Below, piece by piece: positions 26,025 to 34,579 of a stretch of 64,000 nucleotides of DNA. The DNA lies in the NCBI RefSeq assembly GCF_021725675.1, contig NZ_JAKJPO010000007.1, positions 186,001 to 250,000 on the forward strand. The letters run 5' to 3'. Both the position numbers and the translations under genes were made by a program. The stretch's first letter is position 1; every line of letters begins with the position of its first letter. Under the pieces are notes generated by a model, which was not told the origin of the DNA, made no database searches, and worked only from the letters and a program-made list of their open reading frames with translations. This DNA is from Marilutibacter chinensis (GTDB taxonomy: Bacteria; Pseudomonadota; Gammaproteobacteria; Xanthomonadales; Xanthomonadaceae).

Positions 26025-28502
26025 ATGAGCATCGCGATCCCCTTCCTCGTCCTGCTGGTCGTCGGCATGATCGCCGCCTACCATCGCCTGCGCCTGGCGG
26101 TGTGGGTCGCGATCAGCGCCACCTCCCTGGTCGCCGCCTGGCTGCTCGGAGCCGATGCAGCAGCCAGCATCGTCGCCGGCGCGCTGCTGGCGGCAGTCTC
26201 GATCCCGCTGCTGCTGCCGGCGATCAGGCTGCCGCTGATCACCGCGCCGCTGCTGAAGTTCTACACGAAGATCCTGCCGCCGCTGTCGGAAACCGAGCGG
26301 GTCGCGCTGGAGGCCGGCACGGTCGGCTGGGAAGGCCAGCTGTTCTCCGGCAAGCCGGACTGGAAGGTGCTGCACGACCAGCCCCGGCCGACCCTGCGCG
26401 AGGACGAACAGGCCTTCCTCGACGGCCCTGTCGAGGAGCTGTGCCGGATGGTCAACGACTGGGACATCACCCATGTCCGCGCCGACCTGCCGCCGGAGCT
26501 GTGGGACTTCATCAAGAAGAACAGGTTCTTCGGCATGATCGTGCCGAAGGAATACGGCGGCCTGGGGTTCACCGCACTGGGCAACCACAAGGTGATCCAG
26601 AAGCTGGCTTCCGTCTCCAGCGTGGTCAGTTCGACCGTCGGCGTGCCCAACTCGCTGGGTCCGGCCGAGTTGCTGCTGCACTACGGCACCCGTGAGCAGA
26701 AGGACCATTACCTGCCGCGCCTGGCCGACGGCCGCGAAGTCCCCTGCTTTGGCCTGACCGGCCCGTGGGCCGGATCGGACGCGACCTCGATCCCGGACTA
26801 CGGCATCGTCTGCATGGGCGACTGGAACGGCGCCCGTGTGGTCGGCGTCAAGCTGACCTTCGACAAGCGCTACATCACCCTGGCGCCGGTCGCCACCCTG
26901 ATCGGCCTCGCATTCCGCATGTACGACCCGGACGGCCTGCTCGGCGACAGGAAGGACATCGGCATCACCCTGGCGCTGGTGCCGCGCAACACCGCCGGCA
27001 TCGAGATCGGCCGTCGTCATTTTCCGCTGAACTCGCCGTTCCAGAACGGCCCGATCCACGGCAGGGACGTGTTCATTCCGCTGAGCCAGCTGATCGGCGG
27101 CGAAGCCTATGCCGGCAAGGGCTGGCAGATGCTGGTCGAGTGCCTTTCGATCGGCCGCTCGATCACCCTGCCCTCCACCGCCAGCGGCGGCGCCAAGATG
27201 GCCGCGGTGGTCACCGGCGCATACGCCAGGATCCGCAAGCAGTTCGGCCTGTCGATCGGTCGTTTCGAGGGCGTGGAGGAAGCGCTGGCCCGGATCGCCG
27301 GCAACGCCTATGCGGCGAGCGCGCTGTCGGAGGCCTCAGCGGCCGCTGTCGCGCGCGGCGAGCTGCCGGCGGTGCCGTCGACGATCTCCAAGTACCACTG
27401 CACCGAGATGGGCCGCGAGGCCGCCAAGGACGCAATGGACATCCACGGCGGCAAGGGCATCATCCTCGGCCCGAAGAACTATCTGGGCCGCGGCTGGCAG
27501 GCCTCGCCGATCGCGATCACCGTCGAGGGCGCGAACATCATGACGCGCTCGCTGATGATCTTCGGCCAGGGCGCGATCCTGTGCCATCCGTGGGTGCTGA
27601 AGGAGATGAAGGCCGCGACCCTGCCGGATCCGGGCGAACGCCTGCGCGAGTTCGACCGCAACCTGTTCGGGCACATCGGCTTCGCGATCTCCAATGCGGT
27701 ACGCAGCTGGTGGTTCGGCCTGACCGGCGCGAAGCTCGGCAGCGCGCCGGGCGACGCCTACACCCGTCGCTACTACCGCAAGCTCAACCGCTACTCGGCG
27801 GCGCTGGCGCTGATGGCCGACACCTCGATGCTGCTGCTGGGCGGCAAGCTGAAGTTCAAGGAATCGCTGTCCGGCCGCCTCGGCGACGTGCTCAGCCACC
27901 TGTACATCGCCAGCGCGATGCTCAAGCGCTACGAGGACGAAGGGCGTCCGGCGTCCGACCAGCCACTGCTGGCCTGGTCGTTCCACAACAGCGTGCACAA
28001 GATCGAGATCGCGCTGTCGACGGCGCTGCGCAACTTCCCGATACGTCCGGTCGGCTGGCTGCTGTGGATGCTCGTGTTCCCCTGGGGCCGTCGCGCGCAG
28101 GCACCCAGCGACCGCCTCGGCCACAAGACCGCGGCGCTGCTGATGTCGCCGAACGATGCCCGCGACCGGCTCGCACGGGGCGTGTTCATGACTCCGTGCG
28201 CGAACAACCCGGCCGGCCGCATCAACAGCTACCTGCCGCAGGTGGTGCTGGCCGAACCGGTCGAGCGCAAGTTCCTGAAGGCGCTGAAGAACAGCGACAT
28301 CGAGGCGCTGGACTTCGCCGCCCAGCTCGATGAGGGCGTCAAGGAAGGCTGGATCACCGCCGAGGAGCGCAAGCAGCTGGAGGCGTTGCGCGAAATGACC
28401 ATCGACGCGATCTCGGTCGACGACTTCGAACCCTGGGAGCTTCGCTCGGCCGGCTACTACAGCGACCGGATCGAAGCCGCCGCCAAGCGCGACGCGGCCT
28501 GA
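26025..28502 (+). CDS. fadE: Acyl-CoA dehydrogenase, FadE type
   Basis: 825 residues, the length of FadE (about 814 in Escherichia coli) and far longer than ordinary acyl-CoA dehydrogenases. Two N-terminal membrane helices (about 1-60), the flavin dehydrogenase core (GMIVPKEYGGLGF; CFGLTGPWAGSDATS; ISKYHCTEMGREAAKDAMDIHGGKGI) and the long C-terminal DUF1974 region (residues about 530-800) are visible. Catalyses the first step of fatty acid beta-oxidation at the membrane with FAD. ATG 26025 gives the family N-terminus; the frame is open upstream but antisense to the TetR gene. Likely controlled by the divergent TetR protein. Confidence 0.95.
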   Translation: MSIAIPFLVLLVVGMIAAYHRLRLAVWVAISATSLVAAWLLGADAAASIVAGALLAAVSIPLLLPAIRLPLITAPLLKFYTKILPPLSETERVALEAGTVGWEGQLFSGKPDWKVLHDQPRPTLREDEQAFLDGPVEELCRMVNDWDITHVRADLPPELWDFIKKNRFFGMIVPKEYGGLGFTALGNHKVIQKLASVSSVVSSTVGVPNSLGPAELLLHYGTREQKDHYLPRLADGREVPCFGLTGPWAGSDATSIPDYGIVCMGDWNGARVVGVKLTFDKRYITLAPVATLIGLAFRMYDPDGLLGDRKDIGITLALVPRNTAGIEIGRRHFPLNSPFQNGPIHGRDVFIPLSQLIGGEAYAGKGWQMLVECLSIGRSITLPSTASGGAKMAAVVTGAYARIRKQFGLSIGRFEGVEEALARIAGNAYAASALSEASAAAVARGELPAVPSTISKYHCTEMGREAAKDAMDIHGGKGIILGPKNYLGRGWQASPIAITVEGANIMTRSLMIFGQGAILCHPWVLKEMKAATLPDPGERLREFDRNLFGHIGFAISNAVRSWWFGLTGAKLGSAPGDAYTRRYYRKLNRYSAALALMADTSMLLLGGKLKFKESLSGRLGDVLSHLYIASAMLKRYEDEGRPASDQPLLAWSFHNSVHKIEIALSTALRNFPIRPVGWLLWMLVFPWGRRAQAPSDRLGHKTAALLMSPNDARDRLARGVFMTPCANNPAGRINSYLPQVVLAEPVERKFLKALKNSDIEALDFAAQLDEGVKEGWITAEERKQLEALREMTIDAISVDDFEPWELRSAGYYSDRIEAAAKRDAA

Positions 28503-28606
28503 AATCGGCGCAGCAATCGCAGAAGGGCGATCGCGGAAGTGATTGCAGAAGTGACGGAAACCGACGGCGGGGCGACCCGCCGTCCCCGCATCCACGGGAG
28601 AACTCC

Positions 28607-29098
28607 ATGAGCGACGCCGGATACACCGCGCCACTGCTCGCCACCTGGCGCCGGATGATCCGCTGGCCCGCCGGCCGCTGGCTGTTCTCGCGCGCGGTCT
28701 GCTTCAAGGCGCCCTACTTCTCGACGATCGCGCCGCGATTCCTGGACCTGGAGCCGGGCCGTTGCGAAGTCGTCATGCGCGACCGTCGCGCGGTGCACAA
28801 CCACATCGGCACCGTGCATGCGATCGCGCTGTGCAACCTGGCCGAGCTGGCCGGCGGGGTGATGCTCGACGCCAGCCTGCCGCGCGGGATGCGCTGGATT
28901 CCCAAGGGGATGACCGTCGCCTACCTGGCGAAGGCGCGGGGCCCGATGCGGGCCGTGGCGACACCGGAACGTCCGATCGAAGCGGCCGACGCAGGCCATG
29001 AACTGCCCGTCGCGGTCGAGGTCACCGATACCGCTGGTGAGGCGGTGTTCCGCGCACGGATCATGATGTGGGTTTCGCCCAGGTCGCGAAGGAAATAG
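28607..29098 (+). CDS. DUF4442 hotdog-fold protein
   Basis: 163 residues, resembling DUF4442, a branch of the hotdog thioesterase superfamily. The segment HNHIGTVHAIALCNLAELAGG is the helix-containing core and WIPKGMTVAYLAKARG a core strand pair. Thioesterase activity on acyl-CoA is plausible, and the position 104 bp behind fadE supports a fatty-acid role (inference). No signal peptide. Confidence 0.82.
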   Translation: MSDAGYTAPLLATWRRMIRWPAGRWLFSRAVCFKAPYFSTIAPRFLDLEPGRCEVVMRDRRAVHNHIGTVHAIALCNLAELAGGVMLDASLPRGMRWIPKGMTVAYLAKARGPMRAVATPERPIEAADAGHELPVAVEVTDTAGEAVFRARIMMWVSPRSRRK

Positions 29099-29212
29099 GC
29101 CGCCTCCCGCCCACCGCGGCAGGCGTCGCGGTCGCGGAATCCTTCGGGCAGGCCGCGCGCCTGCCCCGTCAAGGCCGGACGACCCGAGCTGGGCCCATTC
29201 CGCCCCTGCGCT

Positions 29213-29704
29213 TCACGGCAGCATGCCGTGGCGGGTCTCGCGGTCGAAACGTCGATCCAGACGACGGTACTCGTCGATGATCGCACGGGCGCGTCGGTCG
29301 ATGCGCGCGCGGGATCCCTCGCAGGCCAGTTCCGTCGGCAGCTCCGCGAACATGTCCCGGACCGCCGCGGCCGCCTGCTCGCCGTGTCGCGCATGCACCT
29401 GCTCGTGGGCGGCCAACGCACTGATGAAACGGTCCCACTGCGCCGCCAGGGCCGCTGGCGCCCTGTCCCGTCCGGTCCAGTCCGGCAGCGTGATCGTGAT
29501 GTCGGCCACCACGTCCCAGTAGCCCAGCTGACACTGTCCGTCCTCGAGCGGCCAGCTCTGCCATGACCAGGTGACCTGCCACTCCGCATACCCGCTGTAA
29601 CGTCGTCCGGTGACCGGATCGCGCGGCCCGTTCTCACGCATCCGGGTTGCCCATTGCGAACGCGAGCGGCCGTCGACCGGATAGGTATGCAGCCGCCGCG
29701 TCAC
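29213..29704 (-). CDS. DUF922 zinc-protease-like protein (N-terminus frameshifted)
   Basis: The intact frame encodes 163 residues from a GTG at 29704 and matches DUF922, predicted secreted Zn proteases. The HExxH-type site is His100-Glu101-x-x-His104 (AAHEQVHARHGE); the N-terminal pattern YPVDGRSRSQWATRMRENGP and Trp-rich WQVTWSWQSW are also family-like. As it stands it lacks the signal peptide such proteins carry. In the adjacent frame, ATG 29834 begins MRWKSAALAFAVGG, and removing one base of the G7 run at 29793-29799 fuses this to SATSAAADGG and onward into the protease, giving a perfect secretory protein of about 206 residues. Its ATG at 29834 is 8 nt from the preceding epimerase stop. 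So the annotated start is probably an artefact of a frameshift, either real or from sequencing. Confidence 0.75.
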   Translation of the reverse strand: MTRRLHTYPVDGRSRSQWATRMRENGPRDPVTGRRYSGYAEWQVTWSWQSWPLEDGQCQLGYWDVVADITITLPDWTGRDRAPAALAAQWDRFISALAAHEQVHARHGEQAAAAVRDMFAELPTELACEGSRARIDRRARAIIDEYRRLDRRFDRETRHGMLP

Positions 29705-29792
29705 CCGCGCGCGGTCTCTTGCCGGCGCCTGCAGCGACGGCTGAACCGGCTCCTGCGCCGGACCGCCGTCCGCGGCCGCGGACGTAGCCGAT

Positions 29793-29834
29793 CCCCCCCA
29801 CCGCGAACGCCAGCGCTGCCGACTTCCATCTCAT
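29793..29834 (-). other. Detached signal-peptide segment and G7 tract
   Basis: Minus-strand ATG at 29834 encodes a secretion signal that runs into seven consecutive G (29799-29793). With six G the frame continues into the DUF922 protease; with seven it continues in another frame past the protease start. Candidate phase-variable homopolymer, ordinary indel or sequencing error. Confidence 0.7.
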
Positions 29835-29842
29835 CGCACGCA

Positions 29843-31048
29843 CTATCGGCGGCGGTCGCGATGCCACGCGGCGAGCACCGCCCGTTCCTTCTCCGCGTCC
29901 AGTCCGGCCCGGGGCCTGGCCCGTCGCTCGGCCGGCAGGCTCCGCCACCACGCCAGTGTGTCGTGGACGGTCTCCTGCAGCGGACGATAGCCCAGCCCGG
30001 CGGCCTGGGCGCGCGCTGTCGAAACACGGCCGAACCCGGCGTATTCGCCTTCGGCCGGAATCCATGCCGGCATGTCCCGCCAGGGCTGGACATCGTGGCG
30101 TTCGAGGAAGACGGCCGGCACCCAGGTCAGCGTCGAGTTCGCCCCGGGCGCTTGCGGACACGGCGTGGTGATGCAGTTCATCACGTTCATCCGGCGTGCG
30201 ACCTGCTGGCAGGTATCCAGCAGCATGCCCATCGTCAGCGCGCCGGCCGGGGCATCGGCATTGAAGGTGCCGATCGTGCGCTGCTCCAGCAGATGCAGCA
30301 GGAACGCGGCGAGGTCGCGCACGTCGATGAACTGGGTCGGCGCGTCGGGCGTGCCCGGTGCGAGTATCTCGCCGCCACGGTCGGCACGCGCCGGCCAGTA
30401 GGTGAAGCGGTCGGTGGTGTCGCCCGGGCCTACGATCAGTCCCGGACGGACGATCGTGGTCCGGCCCGGCATTCCGGCCTCGGCCGCCTGTTCGCACAGT
30501 GCCTTGAGTCCGCCGTAGGTTTCGCCGCTGATTTCGGTGACGGTCGGGTCAGGCAGGCGGATCAGCTCGCCGCCCTCGTCCATCCCGGGCAGGTCGTTGC
30601 GTGCGTACACCGATACCGTCGACACCACGAGGTACTGACCGACCCGCGGCGCGAGCAGCCGGGTGGAACGGGTCACGTCAGCCGGAACGTAGGCGGAGGT
30701 ATCGAGCACCGCATCCCAGCGCTGACCGGCATCGAGCGCCGAAAGGTCGCTCTTGCGGTCGCCGTGCAGTTGCTCGATGTCGTCGTATTCCGGACCGCTG
30801 AAGCGTTCCGGGTTGGTCTTGCCGCGGTTGAACAGGGTCAGCCTGTGGCCTCGTGCCCGCGCGGCCTCGACGAAGTGCGGCCCGAGGAAACCGGTACCGC
30901 CCATCACCAGGATGCGCAGGCGGTCTCCCGTGGACTGCGCCTCCGCTTCCGCGGCCGCGCCGCGCAACATCGTCGAGCATCCCGGCAGCGCCATGGCCAC
31001 CGCACCGGTCAGGCCGCCCAACAGCAGATCGCGCCGTCCGATCGACAT
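29843..31048 (-). CDS. Tat-exported lipoprotein of the NAD-dependent epimerase/dehydratase family
   Basis: 401 residues. The N-terminus MSIGRRDLLLGGLTG has a twin Arg and hydrophobic core, ending in the lipobox LPGC (Cys24), so it is predicted to be folded with cofactor, exported by Tat and lipidated. An extended SDR fold follows: Rossmann loop GGTGFLG (about 50-56), STVSVY, and YGGLK, which fits the catalytic YxxxK. It would act on a nucleotide-sugar or sugar-like substrate with NAD(P), unusual for a periplasmic enzyme. The ATG at 31048 has a GGGGAGGCG site. It sits between a Tlc-like transporter gene and the DUF922 gene, all leftward. Confidence 0.85.
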   Translation of the reverse strand: MSIGRRDLLLGGLTGAVAMALPGCSTMLRGAAAEAEAQSTGDRLRILVMGGTGFLGPHFVEAARARGHRLTLFNRGKTNPERFSGPEYDDIEQLHGDRKSDLSALDAGQRWDAVLDTSAYVPADVTRSTRLLAPRVGQYLVVSTVSVYARNDLPGMDEGGELIRLPDPTVTEISGETYGGLKALCEQAAEAGMPGRTTIVRPGLIVGPGDTTDRFTYWPARADRGGEILAPGTPDAPTQFIDVRDLAAFLLHLLEQRTIGTFNADAPAGALTMGMLLDTCQQVARRMNVMNCITTPCPQAPGANSTLTWVPAVFLERHDVQPWRDMPAWIPAEGEYAGFGRVSTARAQAAGLGYRPLQETVHDTLAWWRSLPAERRARPRAGLDAEKERAVLAAWHRDRRR

Positions 31049-31122
31049 CGCACGCCTCCCCTCACGTTTCCATACCGGTTCCGACTGTGACGCCGCGCGG
31101 GTCCATGGCCATCCGCCATTGG

Positions 31123-32532
31123 TCATCCCCGGGCGCCGTCCTCGGGTGCGCCGCCGGCCGGCTGGCGGCAAGCGGCCGAGCCCTCGTCGGGCAGATTGCG
31201 CTGGGCACGAACCACCCGCCATGCCGCGAACGCGAGCGCGGCGGCGACACCGATGCCGGCCGCGAACACCGCCCGGCTGCCGAACACCGCCAACGCCTTG
31301 TGCACCCAGACGAAGGTCAGGTCGCTGCCGCGGTAGACCACGGTATCGATCACGGCCTTGGCCTTGTAGCGCGACTCGCGGTCGACGCGGGTATAGATCG
31401 TCTCGCGCCCCGGCTTGCCCAGCGAGAACTCGCCGGCACGGGTCGCGATCTGGGTCGCGGCCACCAGCAGCGGCAGCGGCGACATCGTCAGCAGGGCGTA
31501 GCCGGCGAGGATCGCGAAGGCAGGGATCAACAACGCCGGCGCGACCCCGTAGCGGCGCAGCAACGCACGGGTAAGCAGCAACTGGACCAGCAGGGTCAGC
31601 GCATTGACCGAGCCGTCGATCAGCGAGTAGTAGCGGGTGGCCTCGCGCGGATCGGGATAGAACGCCTTCACGATCGCCGCCTGCTCGTTGTACAGCAGGG
31701 TGCCCACGCCGACGCCGAAGAACAGCAGCAGCGCCAGCGCGCGCAGCAGCGGCCGCGCCCAGACCAGGCGCAGGCCGGCGATGATCGATCCGCCCATCGC
31801 GCGCTCGCCGCTGACATCGTGGTGCAGGCGCTCGCGCCGGATCGCCCACGGCCGCAGCTTGAGGATGCAGAGCAGACACACGGCAAGGAATGCCGCCGAG
31901 ACCAGCAGCAGGTTGGCCACGCCGAGCCAGCCGACCAGAGCGCTGGTCAACGCCGGTCCGGCCAGCGCACCCAGAGTGCCGCCGGCGCCGATGTAGCCGT
32001 AGAAGCGCTTGGCATGGTCGTTGTCGAAGACATCGGCCATGAAGCTCCAGAACACCGTGACCGCGAACATGTTGAACACCGCGACCCAGATGAAGAACAG
32101 GCCGCCGCGGCCCGGCACGGCCTGGTGGAATATCCAGTAGAAGCACAGCAGGCAGGCGATGAAGAACAGATAGACGACCGGCAGGAACACCCGGCGCGGG
32201 AAGCGCGCGACCAGGGCGCCATAGACCGGCTGCAGCAGCACCATGATCACGAAGGTACCGGTGAACAGCACCTGCAGGGTGTAGTCCTGCAGCGCGACGC
32301 CACGGCCGGCCGCCCAGGCCAGCAGCCCCGGCGGAAACACCGCCATCGCGTCACCGGAAGCGCCCATCGCATCGCGCATCGGCCGCAGCACGTAGTAGCC
32401 GCACAGCAGGCTGAAGAAATACAGCGTCGCCCACCACAACGACGGCGAACCCGCCAGTTCTTCGCGGAACCGGCGCATGCCGGCCATCACTCCCCGGCGT
32501 CTGCGAGGCCCTGCCGGCGCTGCTTCGGTCAT
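31123..32532 (-). CDS. MFS/Tlc (NTP-NDP exchanger)-like membrane transporter
   Basis: 469 residues with about 12 predicted membrane helices. The N-terminal block LYFFSLLCGYYVLRPMRDAMG resembles the beginning of ATP/ADP (Tlc) carriers and related free-living bacterial MFS proteins, and VFWSFMADVFDNDHAKRFYGYIGAGGTLGALAGP is typical of that branch. In free-living bacteria the substrate of these proteins is not known and nucleotide exchange should not be assumed. Ribosome site AGGA before ATG 32532. Upstream gene of the epimerase and DUF922 protease genes. Confidence 0.82.
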   Translation of the reverse strand: MTEAAPAGPRRRRGVMAGMRRFREELAGSPSLWWATLYFFSLLCGYYVLRPMRDAMGASGDAMAVFPPGLLAWAAGRGVALQDYTLQVLFTGTFVIMVLLQPVYGALVARFPRRVFLPVVYLFFIACLLCFYWIFHQAVPGRGGLFFIWVAVFNMFAVTVFWSFMADVFDNDHAKRFYGYIGAGGTLGALAGPALTSALVGWLGVANLLLVSAAFLAVCLLCILKLRPWAIRRERLHHDVSGERAMGGSIIAGLRLVWARPLLRALALLLFFGVGVGTLLYNEQAAIVKAFYPDPREATRYYSLIDGSVNALTLLVQLLLTRALLRRYGVAPALLIPAFAILAGYALLTMSPLPLLVAATQIATRAGEFSLGKPGRETIYTRVDRESRYKAKAVIDTVVYRGSDLTFVWVHKALAVFGSRAVFAAGIGVAAALAFAAWRVVRAQRNLPDEGSAACRQPAGGAPEDGARG

Positions 32533-32719
32533 CGGAATCCTGCTGCCATGGGGTGGAAGGGGCGTGCCGCCGGAGCCGTCGGCGGCATGATGCTAGCAGC
32601 CCCGCATGTCCGGCTTCGACGTCGGCATCTGCAGCCTGCCGCCGCCGGGCATCGTCGCCACGAGCATTTGCTCTAACGGGCCTGCTTACGGTCCCGGGGT
32701 CACCGTCGCGAGTCCGCCT

Positions 32720-34354
32720 GTGTACGACTACATCATCATCGGTGCCGGATCGGCCGGCTGCGTGCTCGCCAATCGGCTGTCCGCGGACCCGGACGTACGC
32801 GTGCTGCTGCTCGAAGCCGGTCCGCGCGACCGTCACCCCTTCATCCACATGCCGGCGGGCATCGCCAAGCTGGTCGGCGTCAGGCGACTGAACTGGGATT
32901 ACTACACGGCGCCGGAACCGCAGCTCGACGGGCGGACGTTATGGTGGCCGCGCGGCAAGGTGCTCGGCGGTTCGAGCTCCATCAACGCGATGTGCTACAC
33001 CCGTGGGGTGCCGGGCGACTATGACGAGTGGGCCGCGCTCGGCGCCGACGGCTGGCACTGGGACAACGTGCTGCCCTATTTCCGGCGTTCGGAGTCAAAC
33101 CAGCGAGGCGCCGACGCCCTCCACGGCGGCGACGGCCCGCTCCACGTCTCCGAACTGCGCCACAGCAATCCGCTGTCGCACGCCTTCATCGAGGCCGGAA
33201 TGCAGGCCGGGTACCCGCGCAACGACGATTTCAGCGGCCGGGTGCAGGAGGGGTTCGGTCTCTACCAGGTGACCCAGAAGGACGGTGCCCGCTGCTCCAG
33301 CGCGGTCGCCTATCTCAACCCGGCGCGGCCACGCGGAAACCTCGAGATCGTGACCGGCGCGCTGGTCTCCCGGATCACCTTCGAGTCCGGCCGTGGCGGC
33401 GTGCCGCGCGCATCGGGTGTGACCTACAGCGTCGGCGGCCGGGCCTTCCACCAGCCGTGCGCGCGCGAGGTGCTGCTCTGCGGAGGCGCGCTCAATTCGC
33501 CGCAACTGCTGATGCTGTCGGGCATCGGCCCGGCCGCGCAACTGCGCCGGCACGGCCTTGAGGTGATCGTCGACGCGTCGCAGGTCGGCGAGAACCTCCA
33601 GGACCATCTCGACATCTGCACGCTGCGGCAATGCACGCAACCGATCACCTACGACCGCGTCAGCGACCTGCGCATCGCCTTCGATTACTACCTGCGCGGC
33701 CACAGCGGAGTCGGCAGCAGCAATGTCGCCGAGGCTGGCGCCTTCATCCGCTCGGCGCTGGCGCCGGATGCACGCGCCGACATCCAGCTGCACTTCGTGC
33801 CGGCCCTGCTCGACGACCATGGACGCAACCGTCTGCCCGGCGACGGCTTCACCGTGCACGCCTGTTTCCTGCGCCCCCGCAGCCGCGGCCGATTGGTACT
33901 GGCCAGCGGCCGCGCCGCGGACAAGGTGCGGATCGAGGCGAACTATCTCAGCGACGCCGAAGGCTTCGACATGCGGATGATGCTCGAGTGCGCCCGGCTG
34001 TCGCGCGAGCTGCTCGCCCAGCCCGCATTCGACCCGTACCGCGGCGCGCCGATCTTCCCGGACCGAGACGGTCTCGACGATGCCGGCCTGAAGGCCTTCG
34101 TGCGGGCCAAGGCCGAGAGCATCTACCACCCGATCGGAACCTGCCGGATGGGCAGCGATCCGGACGCGGTGGTCGATCCGCAGTTGCGCGTGCGCGGCGT
34201 GGAGGGTCTGCGCGTCGTCGACGCATCGGTGATGCCGCGACTGCCCGGCGGCAACACCAACGCGCCCACCATCATGATCGCCGAGCGCGCCTCCGACATG
34301 ATCTCCGGATCCGGCCGGAACCAGGCCGACACCATCCGCACGAGCGGTTCGTAG
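32720..34354 (+). CDS. GMC-family FAD oxidoreductase (choline dehydrogenase-like)
   Basis: About 544 residues from a GTG at 32720, which gives the family N-terminus VYDYIIIGAGSAGCVLANRLS with the FAD-binding GxGxxG. The GMC signatures WPRGKVLGGSSSINAM and GALNSPQLLMLSGIGP, and the C-terminal catalytic region HPIGTCRMG and PGGNTNAPTIMIAERA, are complete. It oxidises an alcohol (choline, polyethylene glycol and aliphatic alcohols are known substrates in the family); the substrate is not predictable. An upstream ATG at 32606 would add 38 residues unlike the family. No betB or betI nearby, so a glycine-betaine role is not supported. Confidence 0.92.
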   Translation: MYDYIIIGAGSAGCVLANRLSADPDVRVLLLEAGPRDRHPFIHMPAGIAKLVGVRRLNWDYYTAPEPQLDGRTLWWPRGKVLGGSSSINAMCYTRGVPGDYDEWAALGADGWHWDNVLPYFRRSESNQRGADALHGGDGPLHVSELRHSNPLSHAFIEAGMQAGYPRNDDFSGRVQEGFGLYQVTQKDGARCSSAVAYLNPARPRGNLEIVTGALVSRITFESGRGGVPRASGVTYSVGGRAFHQPCAREVLLCGGALNSPQLLMLSGIGPAAQLRRHGLEVIVDASQVGENLQDHLDICTLRQCTQPITYDRVSDLRIAFDYYLRGHSGVGSSNVAEAGAFIRSALAPDARADIQLHFVPALLDDHGRNRLPGDGFTVHACFLRPRSRGRLVLASGRAADKVRIEANYLSDAEGFDMRMMLECARLSRELLAQPAFDPYRGAPIFPDRDGLDDAGLKAFVRAKAESIYHPIGTCRMGSDPDAVVDPQLRVRGVEGLRVVDASVMPRLPGGNTNAPTIMIAERASDMISGSGRNQADTIRTSGS

Positions 34355-34370
34355 AAACAGCGTAAACCGC

Positions 34371-34403
34371 GATTCCCAGGCCGCGCCCGGGAATCCTCGA
34401 ATT
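34371..34403 (+). terminator. Weak terminator-like hairpin after the GMC gene
   Basis: GATTCCC (34371-34377) pairs with GGGAATC (34389-34395), followed after a short gap by a TTTT-containing stretch. Confidence 0.35.
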
Positions 34404-34502
34404 TTGCTGTGCAAACCATGGGCTCCGCCGTTGCGCTTCCACACTCCCATTCGTGCCTGCGGCGCATCGCTCTCCGCCACAACGCTACAGGGTTGGGCAG
34501 AC

Positions 34503-34561
34503 ACAAGCGGCGTAAGCCGAGATGGAGCTGGCCGGATCACGGCTCACGCCGTTCCCAGGGG
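34503..34561. repeat. Dispersed palindromic repeat, copy 1
   Basis: An AGCGGCGTAAGCCG-type arm (34505-34523) and the arm ATCACGGCTCACGCCGTT (34536-34553) are imperfect inverted repeats. The same sequence family occurs at 54725 and 60853. It lies between the convergent GMC and M48 genes. Confidence 0.65.
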
Positions 34562-34579
34562 TGCCCACGATGCCCGGGT

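Noticed and set aside
32606-32720. N-terminal extension of the GMC oxidoreductase
   Set aside because: The 38 added residues are unlike the family, and neither start has a ribosome site; the GTG at 32720 gives the canonical N-terminus.
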